This document shows, one piece after another, positions 1 to 8,240 of a stretch of DNA of 64,000 bases. How positions within the stretch are numbered: the first letter of the stretch is position 1; each line of letters begins with the position of its first letter. The DNA is taken from assembly GCF_030813415.1 (NCBI RefSeq), contig NZ_JAUSUF010000001.1, positions 434,001-498,000 of the forward strand, read 5' to 3'. The notes below the pieces were generated by a model that was not told where the DNA came from, ran no database searches, and saw nothing but the letters and a program-made list of their open reading frames with translations. A program made the translations under genes and the position numbers. The DNA is from Eubacterium multiforme (GTDB lineage Bacteria; Bacillota; Clostridia; Clostridiales; Clostridiaceae).

Positions 1-593
1 TAACCAATATCCTTATTGGCTAGCTTATAACTTTCTTTTATCATATCTTCTTCACTTAATCCATTACCAAGAAGAGAATCTATTGTCATTTGATTTCTAG
101 TTTTAAAATATTTATCTAAAATCTCCTTTTCAATATCTTCTTGAGAGGCTATTGAGTAATCATCAAGTATATGATTTACCTTAATTCCATTTTCCTTTAA
201 AAATTTCCCAAGCAAAATACCTCTCTGACATCTTATTGGATTTTGCATAGCTCCAAGTAAGGCTATTTTATATCCTTTTTTTAAGCCATTTTTTAATCTT
301 TCAATACCTATTTTAAAATTATCTTCTTTAATTACTTTTTCAAAATCTGCATATCCTTCTTTATTGTAGGATTCTTTTGTTTTCCTTTTTGCAGCTAATT
401 CTTCTCCCATATAAATATATGAAAAACCAGCTTTTTTTAGGGAATATCTTATAGCTTCTTTATCAAATTGTACATTATATTTAGAATAAGGCGTTCCTCT
501 TACATCTACAACACAATTAATATTAAAATGCCTTAACATATCTATTAGCCTTTCAATACTGTAATTAGAATGTCCAATTGTAAATATTTCCAC
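1..593 (-). CDS. DUF488 family protein (partial, 3' end outside window)
   Basis: The gene reads leftward and runs off the left edge, so about 197 residues and no stop are visible. The N-terminus has the DUF488 hallmarks: strand IFTIGHSNYSIERL, then DVRGTPYSKYN around residues 30-40. Further in comes a Cys-containing stretch GAMQNPIRCQRG where the family usually has its conserved Cys/His segment. The start is GTG (593-591), chosen because AAGGGGTGAT lies just upstream. DUF488 proteins are small soluble proteins of unsettled biochemical function. A consensus promoter lies about 100 bp upstream, so this is probably a separate transcript from the CAP gene behind it. Confidence 0.8.
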   Translation of the reverse strand, partial: MEIFTIGHSNYSIERLIDMLRHFNINCVVDVRGTPYSKYNVQFDKEAIRYSLKKAGFSYIYMGEELAAKRKTKESYNKEGYADFEKVIKEDNFKIGIERLKNGLKKGYKIALLGAMQNPIRCQRGILLGKFLKENGIKVNHILDDYSIASQEDIEKEILDKYFKTRNQMTIDSLLGNGLSEEDMIKESYKLANKDIG

Positions 594-693
594 TTTATAT
601 CACCCCTTTAATTGTTTTTAAAATATTTTATTTATAAGTTATAAAACACTATACCTTTAACACAGGTTTTAAAGATAAATATTTATTTAAATT

Positions 694-722
694 ATTTTAA
701 CTATGTTATATTATTTTGTCAA
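694..722 (-). promoter_or_regulatory. Sigma-A-type promoter for the DUF488 gene
   Basis: On the minus strand TTGACA (722-717) is followed after 17 nt by TAAAAT (699-694). This predicts a leader of roughly 95 nt before the GTG start at 593. Confidence 0.6.
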
Positions 723-738
723 TTTTTAAAATGGAAAA

Positions 739-765
739 GCCATGTGCATATTTTATGCACACAGC
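739..765 (-). terminator. Rho-independent terminator of the CAP gene
   Basis: A 12-bp stem (739-750 with 754-765, two G-U pairs on the minus strand) with a 3-nt loop is followed on the minus strand by TTTTCC and AT-rich sequence. It lies 82 bp past the CAP-gene stop. Confidence 0.7.
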
Positions 766-846
766 CTCTTTATTTTAAAATCTATATATAATTTTCTTAA
801 TTTATATACAAAACTAGTTTATTAATTAAACTTTTATTGTAAATCT

Positions 847-1767
847 CTATTTATAAAACTCTTGAGTTGCATAAACTGTATTTCCTGTTTTATAAACACC
901 TACACCAATACTTGAAAAATTATTTGATAAAATATTTGCTCTATGTCCTGGCGAATTCATCCAGTTTCTCATAAATTGATTTGCTAATTCATTTGCATCA
1001 GATACTCCACCAATATATGCAATATTTTCTCCCCATGCTCTATAATTTACTCCATCTTTTTTCATCTTAGCTGTTATAAGATTTCCTTCTGGGTCCTTAT
1101 GGTCAAAATACTTTCTATCTCCCATATCCTGAGATTTTATTTTCGCGTACTTTTCCATAGTGCTATTATATGATAATTGTGAAACTCCAGCCTTTCTTCT
1201 TTCTTCATTTACTTTTTTAAAGATCATAGCTTGTACTTGTTCCATAAATTTATCATTATTAGCTACAACTGTTTTAGTATCAGCATTATTTTTTGAAGTT
1301 TCTGCTACCTTTGATGTATTCTTTTTATCTGCTGCTTTTTTAGCAGTTTTATTAACCTTATTAGTTTTAGAAACCTTCTCTACTTTTTTGTTATTTGAAA
1401 TTTCCTTTTTCTCTTCTATCTTTTTATTATCTTGATTTTGTCCATTATCTTGAACTAAATTTTCTTCTTCTCCATAACAATTTGAACTATTACAATCTAT
1501 TTTGCCATAAATAAATTTACTAAGATTCTTTGAAATTCCTTGAAGATATGAAAAACAATCACTTTTTATATTTTCTGCCTTTTGTAATGAGCCTTCATTT
1601 ACTTTGTCGCAGCTTGTATTACAATTTTGAGCTTGTCCTTTATCATATTCAATAGAAGTTTTGCAGTTAGATACATTATCATCTGAGTTTGCAGAAGCAT
1701 AAGCTGTAGCACCTACTCCCCCTAATAATGTAGTAGTTATTAATATAGCAATTAGTTTGTGTTTCAT
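847..1767 (-). CDS. Secreted CAP-domain (SCP/PR-1-like) protein
   Basis: The 306-residue product has a signal peptide (MKHK, then a hydrophobic stretch ending near AYA-SAN), a long low-complexity Lys/Asn/Glu/Cys linker of about 150 residues, and a C-terminal CAP domain of about 120 residues. The domain shows NEERRKAGVSQLSYN, YFDHKDPEG, WGENIAY and WMNSPGHRANIL, the usual CAP signatures. The gene resembles the clostridial and bacillar YkwD group, exported proteins of unclear role found on cells or spores. The ATG at 1767 has AAAGGAG 8 nt upstream; a GTG 9 nt further out lies against the ribosome site and is unlikely. The mid-region cysteines (about five) are unusual for a linker and may form disulfides. 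Confidence 0.88.
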   Translation of the reverse strand: MKHKLIAILITTTLLGGVGATAYASANSDDNVSNCKTSIEYDKGQAQNCNTSCDKVNEGSLQKAENIKSDCFSYLQGISKNLSKFIYGKIDCNSSNCYGEEENLVQDNGQNQDNKKIEEKKEISNNKKVEKVSKTNKVNKTAKKAADKKNTSKVAETSKNNADTKTVVANNDKFMEQVQAMIFKKVNEERRKAGVSQLSYNSTMEKYAKIKSQDMGDRKYFDHKDPEGNLITAKMKKDGVNYRAWGENIAYIGGVSDANELANQFMRNWMNSPGHRANILSNNFSSIGVGVYKTGNTVYATQEFYK

Positions 1768-1792
1768 TTGTACCACTCCTTTTTATTTTTTC

Positions 1793-1811
1793 AGTCCTAT
1801 AAAATAGGACT
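1793..1811 (-). repeat. Inverted repeat in the CAP-gene leader
   Basis: AGTCCTAT (1793-1800) and ATAGGACT (1804-1811) form a perfect 8-bp stem with a 3-nt loop, ending about 13 nt before the AAAGGAG site. It has no T-tail, so it is more likely an mRNA-stabilising hairpin or operator than a terminator. A TATAAA box on the minus strand around 1870 could be the promoter. Nothing else was recognised between 1812 and 2075. Confidence 0.45.
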
Positions 1812-2075
1812 AATATCTTATTAGTTAAAGTACTCTTTTACTTTTTCTAATGCTAACATGTATATTTATACCACAGTTTCCCCCTTAAATTCACAGTAAA
1901 TTGGTGCCACTGATTCCTATGTAAAGATTAATTTCAATTATATTCCTATTCTAAAAACCTTATTTTTTTTGAAAGTTGGCAGTATTTCTTACTCCCAATA
2001 GTTTTTCCAATATATTCTTTGGGTAAAATTACTAGGTATAATTTTTTTCTTTTTCTTTATATAAAAAAGTAAAGT

Positions 2076-2099
2076 TAAAGAAACTATTAAATTTCTTTA
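2076..2099 (-). terminator. Probable terminator downstream of the oxidoreductase pseudogene
   Basis: TAAAGAAA and TTTCTTTA pair across an 8-nt loop, and the minus strand then runs into AACTTTACTTTTTT. The stem is weak because it is AT-only except for one G-C pair per arm. Confidence 0.45.
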
Positions 2100-2122
2100 G
2101 CCTTTAATATATTTTATATTCT

Positions 2123-3089
2123 CTATTCAAAAGGATATTTTATTCCCCATTGATTTCTAATTTCATCCATTATATCCATTACATCCATAGATAACTCTAG
2201 AGTATTTAGGTTATTTTTCTTTAAAATACTCTCATTCATATCTAAAGCTTCATACATTAATGCCTTTGAAGTTTCTCCTGATTCTATAACCTCAACTCTA
2301 CCATCTAAATAAGTTATAGTTGCAACCTCTGCTCTTGGAGAATTATCTACTGTTATAAATCCAAGTTCTCCTGCTACAACTCCTCTCTTTGGCATCTTTG
2401 CTCTCATTGTTAAAGAAATTACACCCATTTCATCCAAGGAATTTTTAAGTATTATTCCAGACTGCTCATCTACTCCAGTTTCAAATTTTTTAACTGTTGT
2501 TAAAATTTCTTCTGGTTTCTCTGAAAGAAAGTATCTAGCAAAGGATAAAGCATATGTTCCAATATCAAGAAGTCCTCCACCTGCTAAATCTTTATTAAAA
2601 AATCTATTATTAATATCCTTTTCTTTGCAGCTTCCAAAGGATACTTGAATCATTTTAAGATTTCCAATTTTTCCAGACTCAACAAATTCCTTTAGTTTTT
2701 TATATAGTGGCATATGATAAATTGTCATAGCCTCCCTAACAATTAAATTTTTAGATTTTGCTAAATCTACTATCTCTTTTAATTGTTTACTATTTACAGT
2801 TATTGCTTTTTCACAAAGTACATGCTTATTATTTTTTAAACTTTCCATTATATATTCATAGTGATTACAATGAGGAGTTGATATATAAACTACATCTATA
2901 TTCTCATCCTTTAACATTTCCTCATAATTTCCATAAGACTTTTACACTATGAATTTTGGCAAACTTTTCAGCTTTTAAAATATTCCTTGACCCTACTGCA
3001 TAAACCCCTATACTAGCCTCATTTAAAGCCTCTGCAAATTCTTCTGCTACTGTTCCAGGTCCTAATATTGCCCATTTTATATTACTCAT
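2123..3089 (-). pseudogene. Gfo/Idh/MocA family oxidoreductase, frameshifted
   Basis: The N-terminal part (start ATG 3089, GGAGG just upstream) encodes the NAD(P)-binding start IKWAILGPGTVAEEFAEAL and continues to FAKIHSV, then stops after a few codons. A second frame resumes at SYGNYEEMLKDENIDVVYIS and carries on to the stop at 2123, including the family motifs STPHCNHYEY, CEKAITVN and GGGLLDIGTYAL. The switch falls at a four-T run (2940-2943): removing one base or adding two joins the halves. An intact protein would be about 320 residues, normal for the family. It is either a recent pseudogene, a sequencing error or, less likely, a slippage site. The rest looks undecayed, so the break is recent. 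Confidence 0.8.
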
Positions 3090-3156
3090 ATCCTCCACCT
3101 CATAAACTAACTATTTTTTAAATTTATCATATTATTATTATAAAGCTTCGTCAATA

Positions 3157-3705
3157 TTAATTTATTAAATATCCTTTTACTAAATCCCCATTTAAATTTC
3201 TTCCACTATATTTTTCAAATGCATTTATCACTTGCCTTTGCCTTATTTTTGCTAATCCATTATTTTTGCTTAATGCATATAAATTTGGTGCTTGAGGAAG
3301 TCCTGCTAAAAGAGTTGCTTCATCAAAAGTTAAATCACTTGCCTTTTTACCAAAATAACCTTTAGCAGCTTCTCCTATACCAGTATGTCCATCTCCAAAA
3401 TATATTACATTAACATATAATTCTAAAATCTCTTCTTTAGAATACTTTCTTTCTAATTCAATAGCTAACAATAATTCTTTAAATTTTCTCTTAAAACTTC
3501 TTTCATTTGATAAACAAATATTTTTTGCTAATTGTTGAGTTATTGTGCTACCACCTTGTACTACTCTTCCAGCCTTTAAATTGTTTAAAGTAGCTCTAGT
3601 AACTGAAATTACATCTATTGCTCCATGAGAATAAAATCTATGATCTTCTATTGCCACCATTGATTTTAAAAAATTTCTTAGTTCATTTATAATAAAGTTT
3701 CTCAT
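3157..3705 (-). CDS. Monofunctional peptidoglycan transglycosylase domain (GT51), no membrane anchor
   Basis: The 182-residue protein is almost exactly a GT51 domain. It shows the catalytic motif VAIEDHRFYSHGAID (Glu near residue 20), GGSTITQQLAKN, RKFKELLLAIELERKYSKEEILELY (given in parts: KFKEL, ELERKYSKEEILELYVN) and EAATLLAGLPQAPN-like DEATLLAGLPQAPN. GT51 enzymes polymerise lipid II into glycan strands. Monofunctional enzymes normally carry an N-terminal membrane helix; here the domain starts almost at the Met and an in-frame stop lies ten codons upstream. The start has TAGGAGG at ideal distance. No transpeptidase domain follows. The missing anchor is genuine in this sequence unless an upstream frameshift has removed it. 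Confidence 0.85.
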   Translation of the reverse strand: MRNFIINELRNFLKSMVAIEDHRFYSHGAIDVISVTRATLNNLKAGRVVQGGSTITQQLAKNICLSNERSFKRKFKELLLAIELERKYSKEEILELYVNVIYFGDGHTGIGEAAKGYFGKKASDLTFDEATLLAGLPQAPNLYALSKNNGLAKIRQRQVINAFEKYSGRNLNGDLVKGYLIN

Positions 3706-3969
3706 AACAATTCCTCCTAAGACTGAATTTTTCTTTCGTTATGACTTTATTATATAAATATCTAAAAAAACTCATATTCAACTTCATTACTTTATTCTTT
3801 CATTTATGTAAGAATAAAAAAACATTAGATTTTTAAATAAATTCTATAATATTCATATTTTAATAAAATTTAACATGAATGAAATATTTAAGTACATATA
3901 TTTTTGATAAAATGTATATAGTTATTTGTATCTTATAGTACTAATTTAATAAAAAAGGTGGCGATTACT

Positions 3970-4653
3970 TTGAAATTATCAGTAAAAATTGATGATAATA
4001 TTCCAAGATTTAATTGTGACGAGTGTTATAAGTGTCATAGCAAAATGGGTGTAAGTTTGTGTAAATATAAACATAGAGGATGTTGTTTTTATTATCCTAA
4101 GTTTAATTTGGTAGATTTACAAAGAATGGTGAAAGACCCTGAAGGTAAACCTGTTATTAATAAGATACTAAATAATAAAAAAGCTAAAATATTTAATTAT
4201 TACATTCAAGAAGTTGGATATTTTGATAAGGAAGGATATAAAAACTATCTAAAAAGTTCTAATTTTAAATTAGATAAATCTGAACCCTTTGATAAAACTC
4301 TATACTTTAAAGCTTGCCCTTTTGTAGTAGATGGAAAAGGTTGTTCTATACCTTCAAAGTTTAGAACTCCTGTATGCAACTTCTTTCTTTGCAAAGAAAT
4401 TAAACATACAGCTAATTTCAATAATTTAATACATACTTATGAATTAGCAGCTAAAGAATATTATCATTATTATGAATGGGAAAATGAAAATCTTATAGAA
4501 CTCTTTGAAGAAAAGGGCTTAACTTTAAAAAATAATCTTAAAGAATCCTTAGAATTTCTAAAAAACCTTAAGATTTATTATTGTGAATTTCCTAAATTAG
4601 AAGATTTTAATTCTGAGAAAAACCTTAATACTAAATTATCTATAGCAAAATAA
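3970..4653 (+). CDS. Cysteine-cluster protein (YkgJ-like, metal-binding)
   Basis: The product has 227 residues from a TTG start at 3970, chosen because AAGGTGG ends 8 nt upstream; the GTG at 3958 is part of that ribosome site. It has ten or so cysteines in two groups: C16-x2-C19-x2-C22, C31, C38-C39, then ACPFVVDGKGCSIP and TPVCNFFLC. The second group matches the CPF..G.C.I....P..C pattern of the YkgJ zinc/iron-chelating family. Function is unknown; redox or Fe-S/zinc binding is inferred. It is a single gene ending in a shared convergent terminator. Confidence 0.6.
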   Translation: MKLSVKIDDNIPRFNCDECYKCHSKMGVSLCKYKHRGCCFYYPKFNLVDLQRMVKDPEGKPVINKILNNKKAKIFNYYIQEVGYFDKEGYKNYLKSSNFKLDKSEPFDKTLYFKACPFVVDGKGCSIPSKFRTPVCNFFLCKEIKHTANFNNLIHTYELAAKEYYHYYEWENENLIELFEEKGLTLKNNLKESLEFLKNLKIYYCEFPKLEDFNSEKNLNTKLSIAK

Positions 4654-4667
4654 AAAACATTATAATT

Positions 4668-4705
4668 AGAAAGTGACCTTAAAGTATAATTTAAGATCAC
4701 TTTCT
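4668..4705. terminator. Bidirectional terminator between convergent genes
   Basis: AGAAAGTGACCTTAAA and TTTAAGATCACTTTCT pair over 16 positions (one C-A mismatch on plus, a G-U pair on minus) across a 6-nt loop, just outside both stop codons. Confidence 0.75.
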
Positions 4706-4706
4706 A

Positions 4707-5378
4707 TTAATTTTCTATTTTACTATTTTTCTTTGACTTTATTAAATACTTTGAAGATATAACTCCAATAATAAGTATTCCTATTGGAATTAAAAACTGA
4801 ATTGAAAATGGATTAGTAAAACTTCTTCCAAGAATTGAATAACACATTGTTTCTGGAACAACCCCCAAAAGTGATGCTAAAATAAAATCTTTATATTTTA
4901 TTTTAGTAAATCCACAGGCATAACTTAATGGATCAAAAGGAAGTATTGGTGGTAATCTTAAAAGAAATAAAATTCTAAATCCATTCTTCTCTATATTTTT
5001 ATCTAATTTAATAAATCTGTTTCCAATTATACCTTCAACAAAATCTCTTCCTAAAATCCTTGATGTATAAAAGGCAACTGTACCTGATATAAAAAATCCA
5101 ACCATTGTAAGTAAAAATCCCTTTATAGGACCAAATAATGTTCCTCCAACTATTGCAATTAAATTTGTTGGAATAACTACAAAAAATGGCTTTAATATAA
5201 AAATCCCTACATATATTAAAGAAGAAAAGGCTCCTTTTTCTTTAATAAACGTTGATACTTTTTCAAAATCTAAACTCTTTATAAACTCAAAATTTTTAAC
5301 TAATATAGATAAACAAACTACTACTAATACTAGAAATATATAAAACTTTATTTTACTTATATTATTACTTTTACTCAT
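4707..5378 (-). CDS. TVP38/TMEM64 (VTT domain, DedA-like) membrane protein
   Basis: The 223-residue integral membrane protein has an N-terminal helix (residues 12-32) and then the VTT domain: GGTLFGPIKGFLLTMVGFF, a RILGRDF segment, and LLRLPPILPFDPLSYACG followed by KYKDFILASLLGVVPET. The FLLRLxPxLPFxxxxYxxG pattern is diagnostic of the TVP38/TMEM64 group, now linked to lipid scrambling or transport in the wider DedA superfamily. Substrate is not predictable here. It is a single gene with no visible operon partner; its stop abuts the shared terminator. Confidence 0.85.
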   Translation of the reverse strand: MSKSNNISKIKFYIFLVLVVVCLSILVKNFEFIKSLDFEKVSTFIKEKGAFSSLIYVGIFILKPFFVVIPTNLIAIVGGTLFGPIKGFLLTMVGFFISGTVAFYTSRILGRDFVEGIIGNRFIKLDKNIEKNGFRILFLLRLPPILPFDPLSYACGFTKIKYKDFILASLLGVVPETMCYSILGRSFTNPFSIQFLIPIGILIIGVISSKYLIKSKKNSKIEN

Positions 5379-5545
5379 TTAAACTCCTCTTATTAAAATA
5401 CTTATATTAATTTTCATATAACCTATGCTTTGATAACTAAAAGTAACATAAAAACTTAGTAATGTAAAGTAAGCCTAGTTAGTATTTATAATTTATATGT
5501 TAATTATAAGAATTTCTTAAGCATTCATAAAAACCTCTTAATTTT

Positions 5546-6409
5546 TTATAATGTTTTAGAAAGCTCTTTTATAAATTCAGGAGTTGTTCCACAGCATCCT
5601 CCTACTATTGAAACTCCATTATTAATAAGCTTTTTTATACCTTTACTAAATTCTTCTTTAGTAATATCATATTCTAATTTTCCCTTTATAACTTTAGGAG
5701 TTCCTGCATTTGGCATAACTATTACTGGTAAAGTTGTATTTTCACTTATTCTTCTCACTATATCTTCAAGGTTTTTACCTTCTTCTGTACAATTTACACC
5801 TATTCCATCAACACCTAACTTTTCTAATTGTAAAGCCATAGTCTCTGGTAAGGATCCACCGTAAGTTCTTCCTTCCTTTGAAAAGGCCATAGTTGCAAAA
5901 ATAGGAATATCACAAACTTCTTTTACACCTAAAATCGCTGACTTCATTTCATATAAATCAGTCATAGTCTCAATAATGACTAAATCAATTTCATACTTTA
6001 TTCCTTCTTTTATTTGTCTTTTGAAAATATCTTTAGCTCTATTAAAATCTATTTCTTCATTTTCTCCTATTTTTCTTCCAATAGGCCCAATATCCAAAGC
6101 AATAAAGCCCCTTTTCCCTTTCATAGCTTCTTTAGCTATATTTATAGCACTACATATTATCTCTTCAACAGAATAAGGTGTATTTTTAAGTCTTATTTCA
6201 TTTGCACCAAAGGTATTAGTAGTTATAACCCTAGCTCCTGCCTCTATATACTCCCTATGTATACTTTTTACTATTTCACTATGAGTAATATTAAATTTTT
6301 CTGTACCTTCTCCTATATTTAATCCTTTCCTTTGAAGCATAGTTCCCATAGCCCCATCAAAAATTAAAATATTATTTTTAATATACTCTCTTATATTCAA
6401 ATATTTCAA
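5546..6409 (-). CDS. Homocysteine S-methyltransferase family protein
   Basis: The 287-residue TIM-barrel enzyme transfers a methyl group to homocysteine zinc-thiolate to make methionine. It begins with the MetH-like ILIFDGAMGTMLQ. The three zinc cysteines are in place: C207 in GVNCTEE and C272-C273 in GGCCGTTP. The length equals the isolated N-terminal domain of MetH, so this is the homocysteine half without folate-, B12- or AdoMet-binding domains; it may use S-methylmethionine or a partner protein. No S-box riboswitch is visible upstream. The neighbour on the same strand is a LuxS homologue, another homocysteine-related gene, but a terminator separates them. Confidence 0.88.
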   Translation of the reverse strand: MKYLNIREYIKNNILIFDGAMGTMLQRKGLNIGEGTEKFNITHSEIVKSIHREYIEAGARVITTNTFGANEIRLKNTPYSVEEIICSAINIAKEAMKGKRGFIALDIGPIGRKIGENEEIDFNRAKDIFKRQIKEGIKYEIDLVIIETMTDLYEMKSAILGVKEVCDIPIFATMAFSKEGRTYGGSLPETMALQLEKLGVDGIGVNCTEEGKNLEDIVRRISENTTLPVIVMPNAGTPKVIKGKLEYDITKEEFSKGIKKLINNGVSIVGGCCGTTPEFIKELSKTL

Positions 6410-6490
6410 CTCATTTCTATACTTAACTATATCTTGATTTTATATGTTTATATAATATAATACAAATTTTCATTAATCTTTAATTAGTAT

Positions 6491-6506
6491 TTTTAAGTAC
6501 TTAAAA
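6491..6506. repeat. Perfect 16-bp palindrome upstream of the homocysteine methyltransferase gene
   Basis: TTTTAAGTACTTAAAA is self-complementary and lies about 80 bp before the ATG at 6409, where a repressor operator could sit. It matches no operator I can name. The rest of 6410-6585 holds only AT-rich promoter-like sequence. Confidence 0.35.
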
Positions 6507-6585
6507 TAACTAATACATTTTAAAATAAATACTTCAAAAAATATCTACCCACAAATACTAGGTAAAATATAGAAAAATAAAAAAA

Positions 6586-6621
6586 ACAGGTGTAAATTTC
6601 TTTAATATATTTTACACCTGT
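6586..6621 (-). terminator. Rho-independent terminator of the luxS-like gene
   Basis: ACAGGTGTAAA and TTTACACCTGT form an 11-bp stem; the minus strand continues with TTTTTTTATTTTT. It lies about 97 nt past the stop at 6718. Confidence 0.8.
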
Positions 6622-6717
6622 AATTTATAATATTTTCGCCGTATTCTATTTCCTCTGTATCCTAAATATTTTAAAAATAAATTATTTTTAAAGTTATTAA
6701 AAATACAAGGCTTTCTA

Positions 6718-7170
6718 TTACTCTCCATATATATTTAGGGAAAACCCCTTGCTTATTGCATTTTCTGCACACTCTTTCACTCCTAAAAAAGTGTTGTTTG
6801 CACAAGGATTACACTCTAATTTATTTCCTTCTGGTATACTATCTAAAGTTAATAAGTTTCTTAATACAGCTTCTACAGCAGCTTTTATTTCTATAGAATC
6901 CTTATCTCCCCAAGCACTTAAATAAAATCCAGTTCTAGAATTCATAGGAGAAATTTCTATTACTCCATCTAATTCTTCTCTAATAGAATAATTTAAATGA
7001 TGCTCTAAAGCATTCATAGACTCTAAATCAAACTCTTCATTTGGTTGTAAAAATCTAATATCAAACTTACTTATTCTATCTCCATTTGCACCTTCATAAA
7101 CACAAGATTTTCTTATAAATGGTGCCTTTGCCTTTGTAATATCTAGATCAAAACTTTCTATCTTTTTCAT
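6718..7170 (-). CDS. LuxS-family protein with altered active site
   Basis: The 150-residue protein aligns along its whole length with S-ribosylhomocysteine lyase: KKIESFDLDITKAKAP, SKFDIRFLQPNEE, ALEHHLNYSIRE, ISPMNSRTGFYL and the C-terminal Cys region ECNPCANN. Canonical LuxS binds its metal with His54, His58 and Cys126 and uses Cys84 and Glu57 (B. subtilis numbering). Here the metal His54 position is Asn53, His58 is kept as His57, Glu57 as Glu56, Cys126 as Cys120, but the catalytic Cys84 is Ser78 and His11 is Ile11. So it is a divergent paralogue, probably not a normal AI-2 synthase. Start has a good ribosome site. Neighbour downstream is a homocysteine methyltransferase. Confidence 0.85.
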   Translation of the reverse strand: MKKIESFDLDITKAKAPFIRKSCVYEGANGDRISKFDIRFLQPNEEFDLESMNALEHHLNYSIREELDGVIEISPMNSRTGFYLSAWGDKDSIEIKAAVEAVLRNLLTLDSIPEGNKLECNPCANNTFLGVKECAENAISKGFSLNIYGE

Positions 7171-7550
7171 ACCTTTACCTCCTATAAATCATTTTATTAT
7201 ACTTTTAATTAATTTTATTATTCTATCTATATACTAACTTCATCAAATATATGCATAAATTTTGAATAAAAATTCTATTATTTATTTATACAAAGCATTT
7301 TCACTATTAATTATGCCCACTTTTTCAAAATTTAAACTAGATAATAAAAATTTATAGTAATAAATATATAAAAATATTTTCAAGTACAACCTTTTGATAT
7401 TACATAAGTGTAAATAAGTATTAATTAAAAATTATATAAAGACAATCAATGTATAATAGCAAATTCTATATTAATTTAAGTAAAATTTAGTTAATTAGCA
7501 ACTTATATTTATAAGTATAATTATAAATATTATATACATTAAAATATAAA
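7171..7550. other. 380-bp AT-rich intergenic region
   Basis: The region holds the upstream sequence of the luxS-like gene (minus) and the 3' side of the GNAT gene. A 7-bp AT-only hairpin (ACTTATA/TATAAGT, 7501-7516) may end the GNAT transcript. No small gene with a ribosome site, no repeat and no known riboswitch was recognised. Confidence 0.4.
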
Positions 7551-8099
7551 TTATAAGCTATTTATATCATTTAAATAATCCTCTCTAAATAAAGCCATTA
7601 GTATTTCGTCATGATATTTTCCTTCTCTAAATATCTCCTTTTTAAGTCTTCCTTCTTCTTTAAAGCCAAGCTTCTTGTAACAAGCCAAAGCTCTTGGATT
7701 TAAGGAGTATACCCCTAGTTTTATCTTTTCCATATTACATTCTTCAAATATAAATTTAATTAGTACTGATAAAGCATCATAACCATATCCTTTGCCCCAA
7801 TACTTTTTATTTCCAATCATAATACCTATAGTACAATTTCTATTTTTTATATTTGTGGAATTAATACTACATCCACCAATTATTTCTCCACTTTCTAATT
7901 CTTCTATAGCAAAATCATAAGTTTGATCATTTGAATTCCGATCTTTTTTAACCCAATTTTCTTCTTGCCAAAAAGTCATAGGAAATGGTGTATTAGGATC
8001 TATAAACTTTTTTACTTCAAAATCATTAATAAAATTTTGAACTATTTTTATATCTTCTTCCCCATAAGCCCTAAGCCTTACTTTTTTTCCTTTATACAT
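7551..8099 (-). CDS. GNAT family N-acetyltransferase (RimJ/RimL type)
   Basis: The 182-residue protein starts with GKKVRLRAYGEEDIKIVQ, typical of the RimJ/RimL subgroup. The acetyl-CoA site is seen as IGIMIGNKKYWGKGYGYDAL (motif A, Q/R-x-x-G-x-G replaced by WGKGYGYDA), followed by NMEKIKLGVYSLNPRALACY and KKLGFKEEGRLK. These enzymes acetylate protein N-termini, polyamines or small amines; the substrate cannot be told. It is a single gene flanked by a strong terminator of the upstream gene. Confidence 0.85.
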   Translation of the reverse strand: MYKGKKVRLRAYGEEDIKIVQNFINDFEVKKFIDPNTPFPMTFWQEENWVKKDRNSNDQTYDFAIEELESGEIIGGCSINSTNIKNRNCTIGIMIGNKKYWGKGYGYDALSVLIKFIFEECNMEKIKLGVYSLNPRALACYKKLGFKEEGRLKKEIFREGKYHDEILMALFREDYLNDINSL

Positions 8100-8200
8100 T
8101 TTAAAGCCCCCTTTTTATTTTCTAATCATAATAACAAAATTATATTTATATGTCAATATTTACATTATTATATTTAAATATACTCAATTTATATAAAAAA

Positions 8201-8237
8201 AATAAGCATCACCTTAAATTTTAAGGTGATGCTTATT
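8201..8237 (-). terminator. Strong terminator after the WecA/TagO-like gene
   Basis: AATAAGCATCACCTTAAA pairs with TTTAAGGTGATGCTTATT (about 17 bp, tiny loop), with T-runs on both sides. It starts four bases past the stop at 8241 and could work in both directions. Confidence 0.85.
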
Positions 8238-8240
8238 TTT

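Noticed and set aside
1160..1435. Plus-strand open frame inside the CAP gene (and many similar ones opposite other genes)
   Set aside because: Lys/Glu-rich coding sequence read backwards gives Phe/Leu/Ser-rich open frames; no ribosome sites and no domain content.
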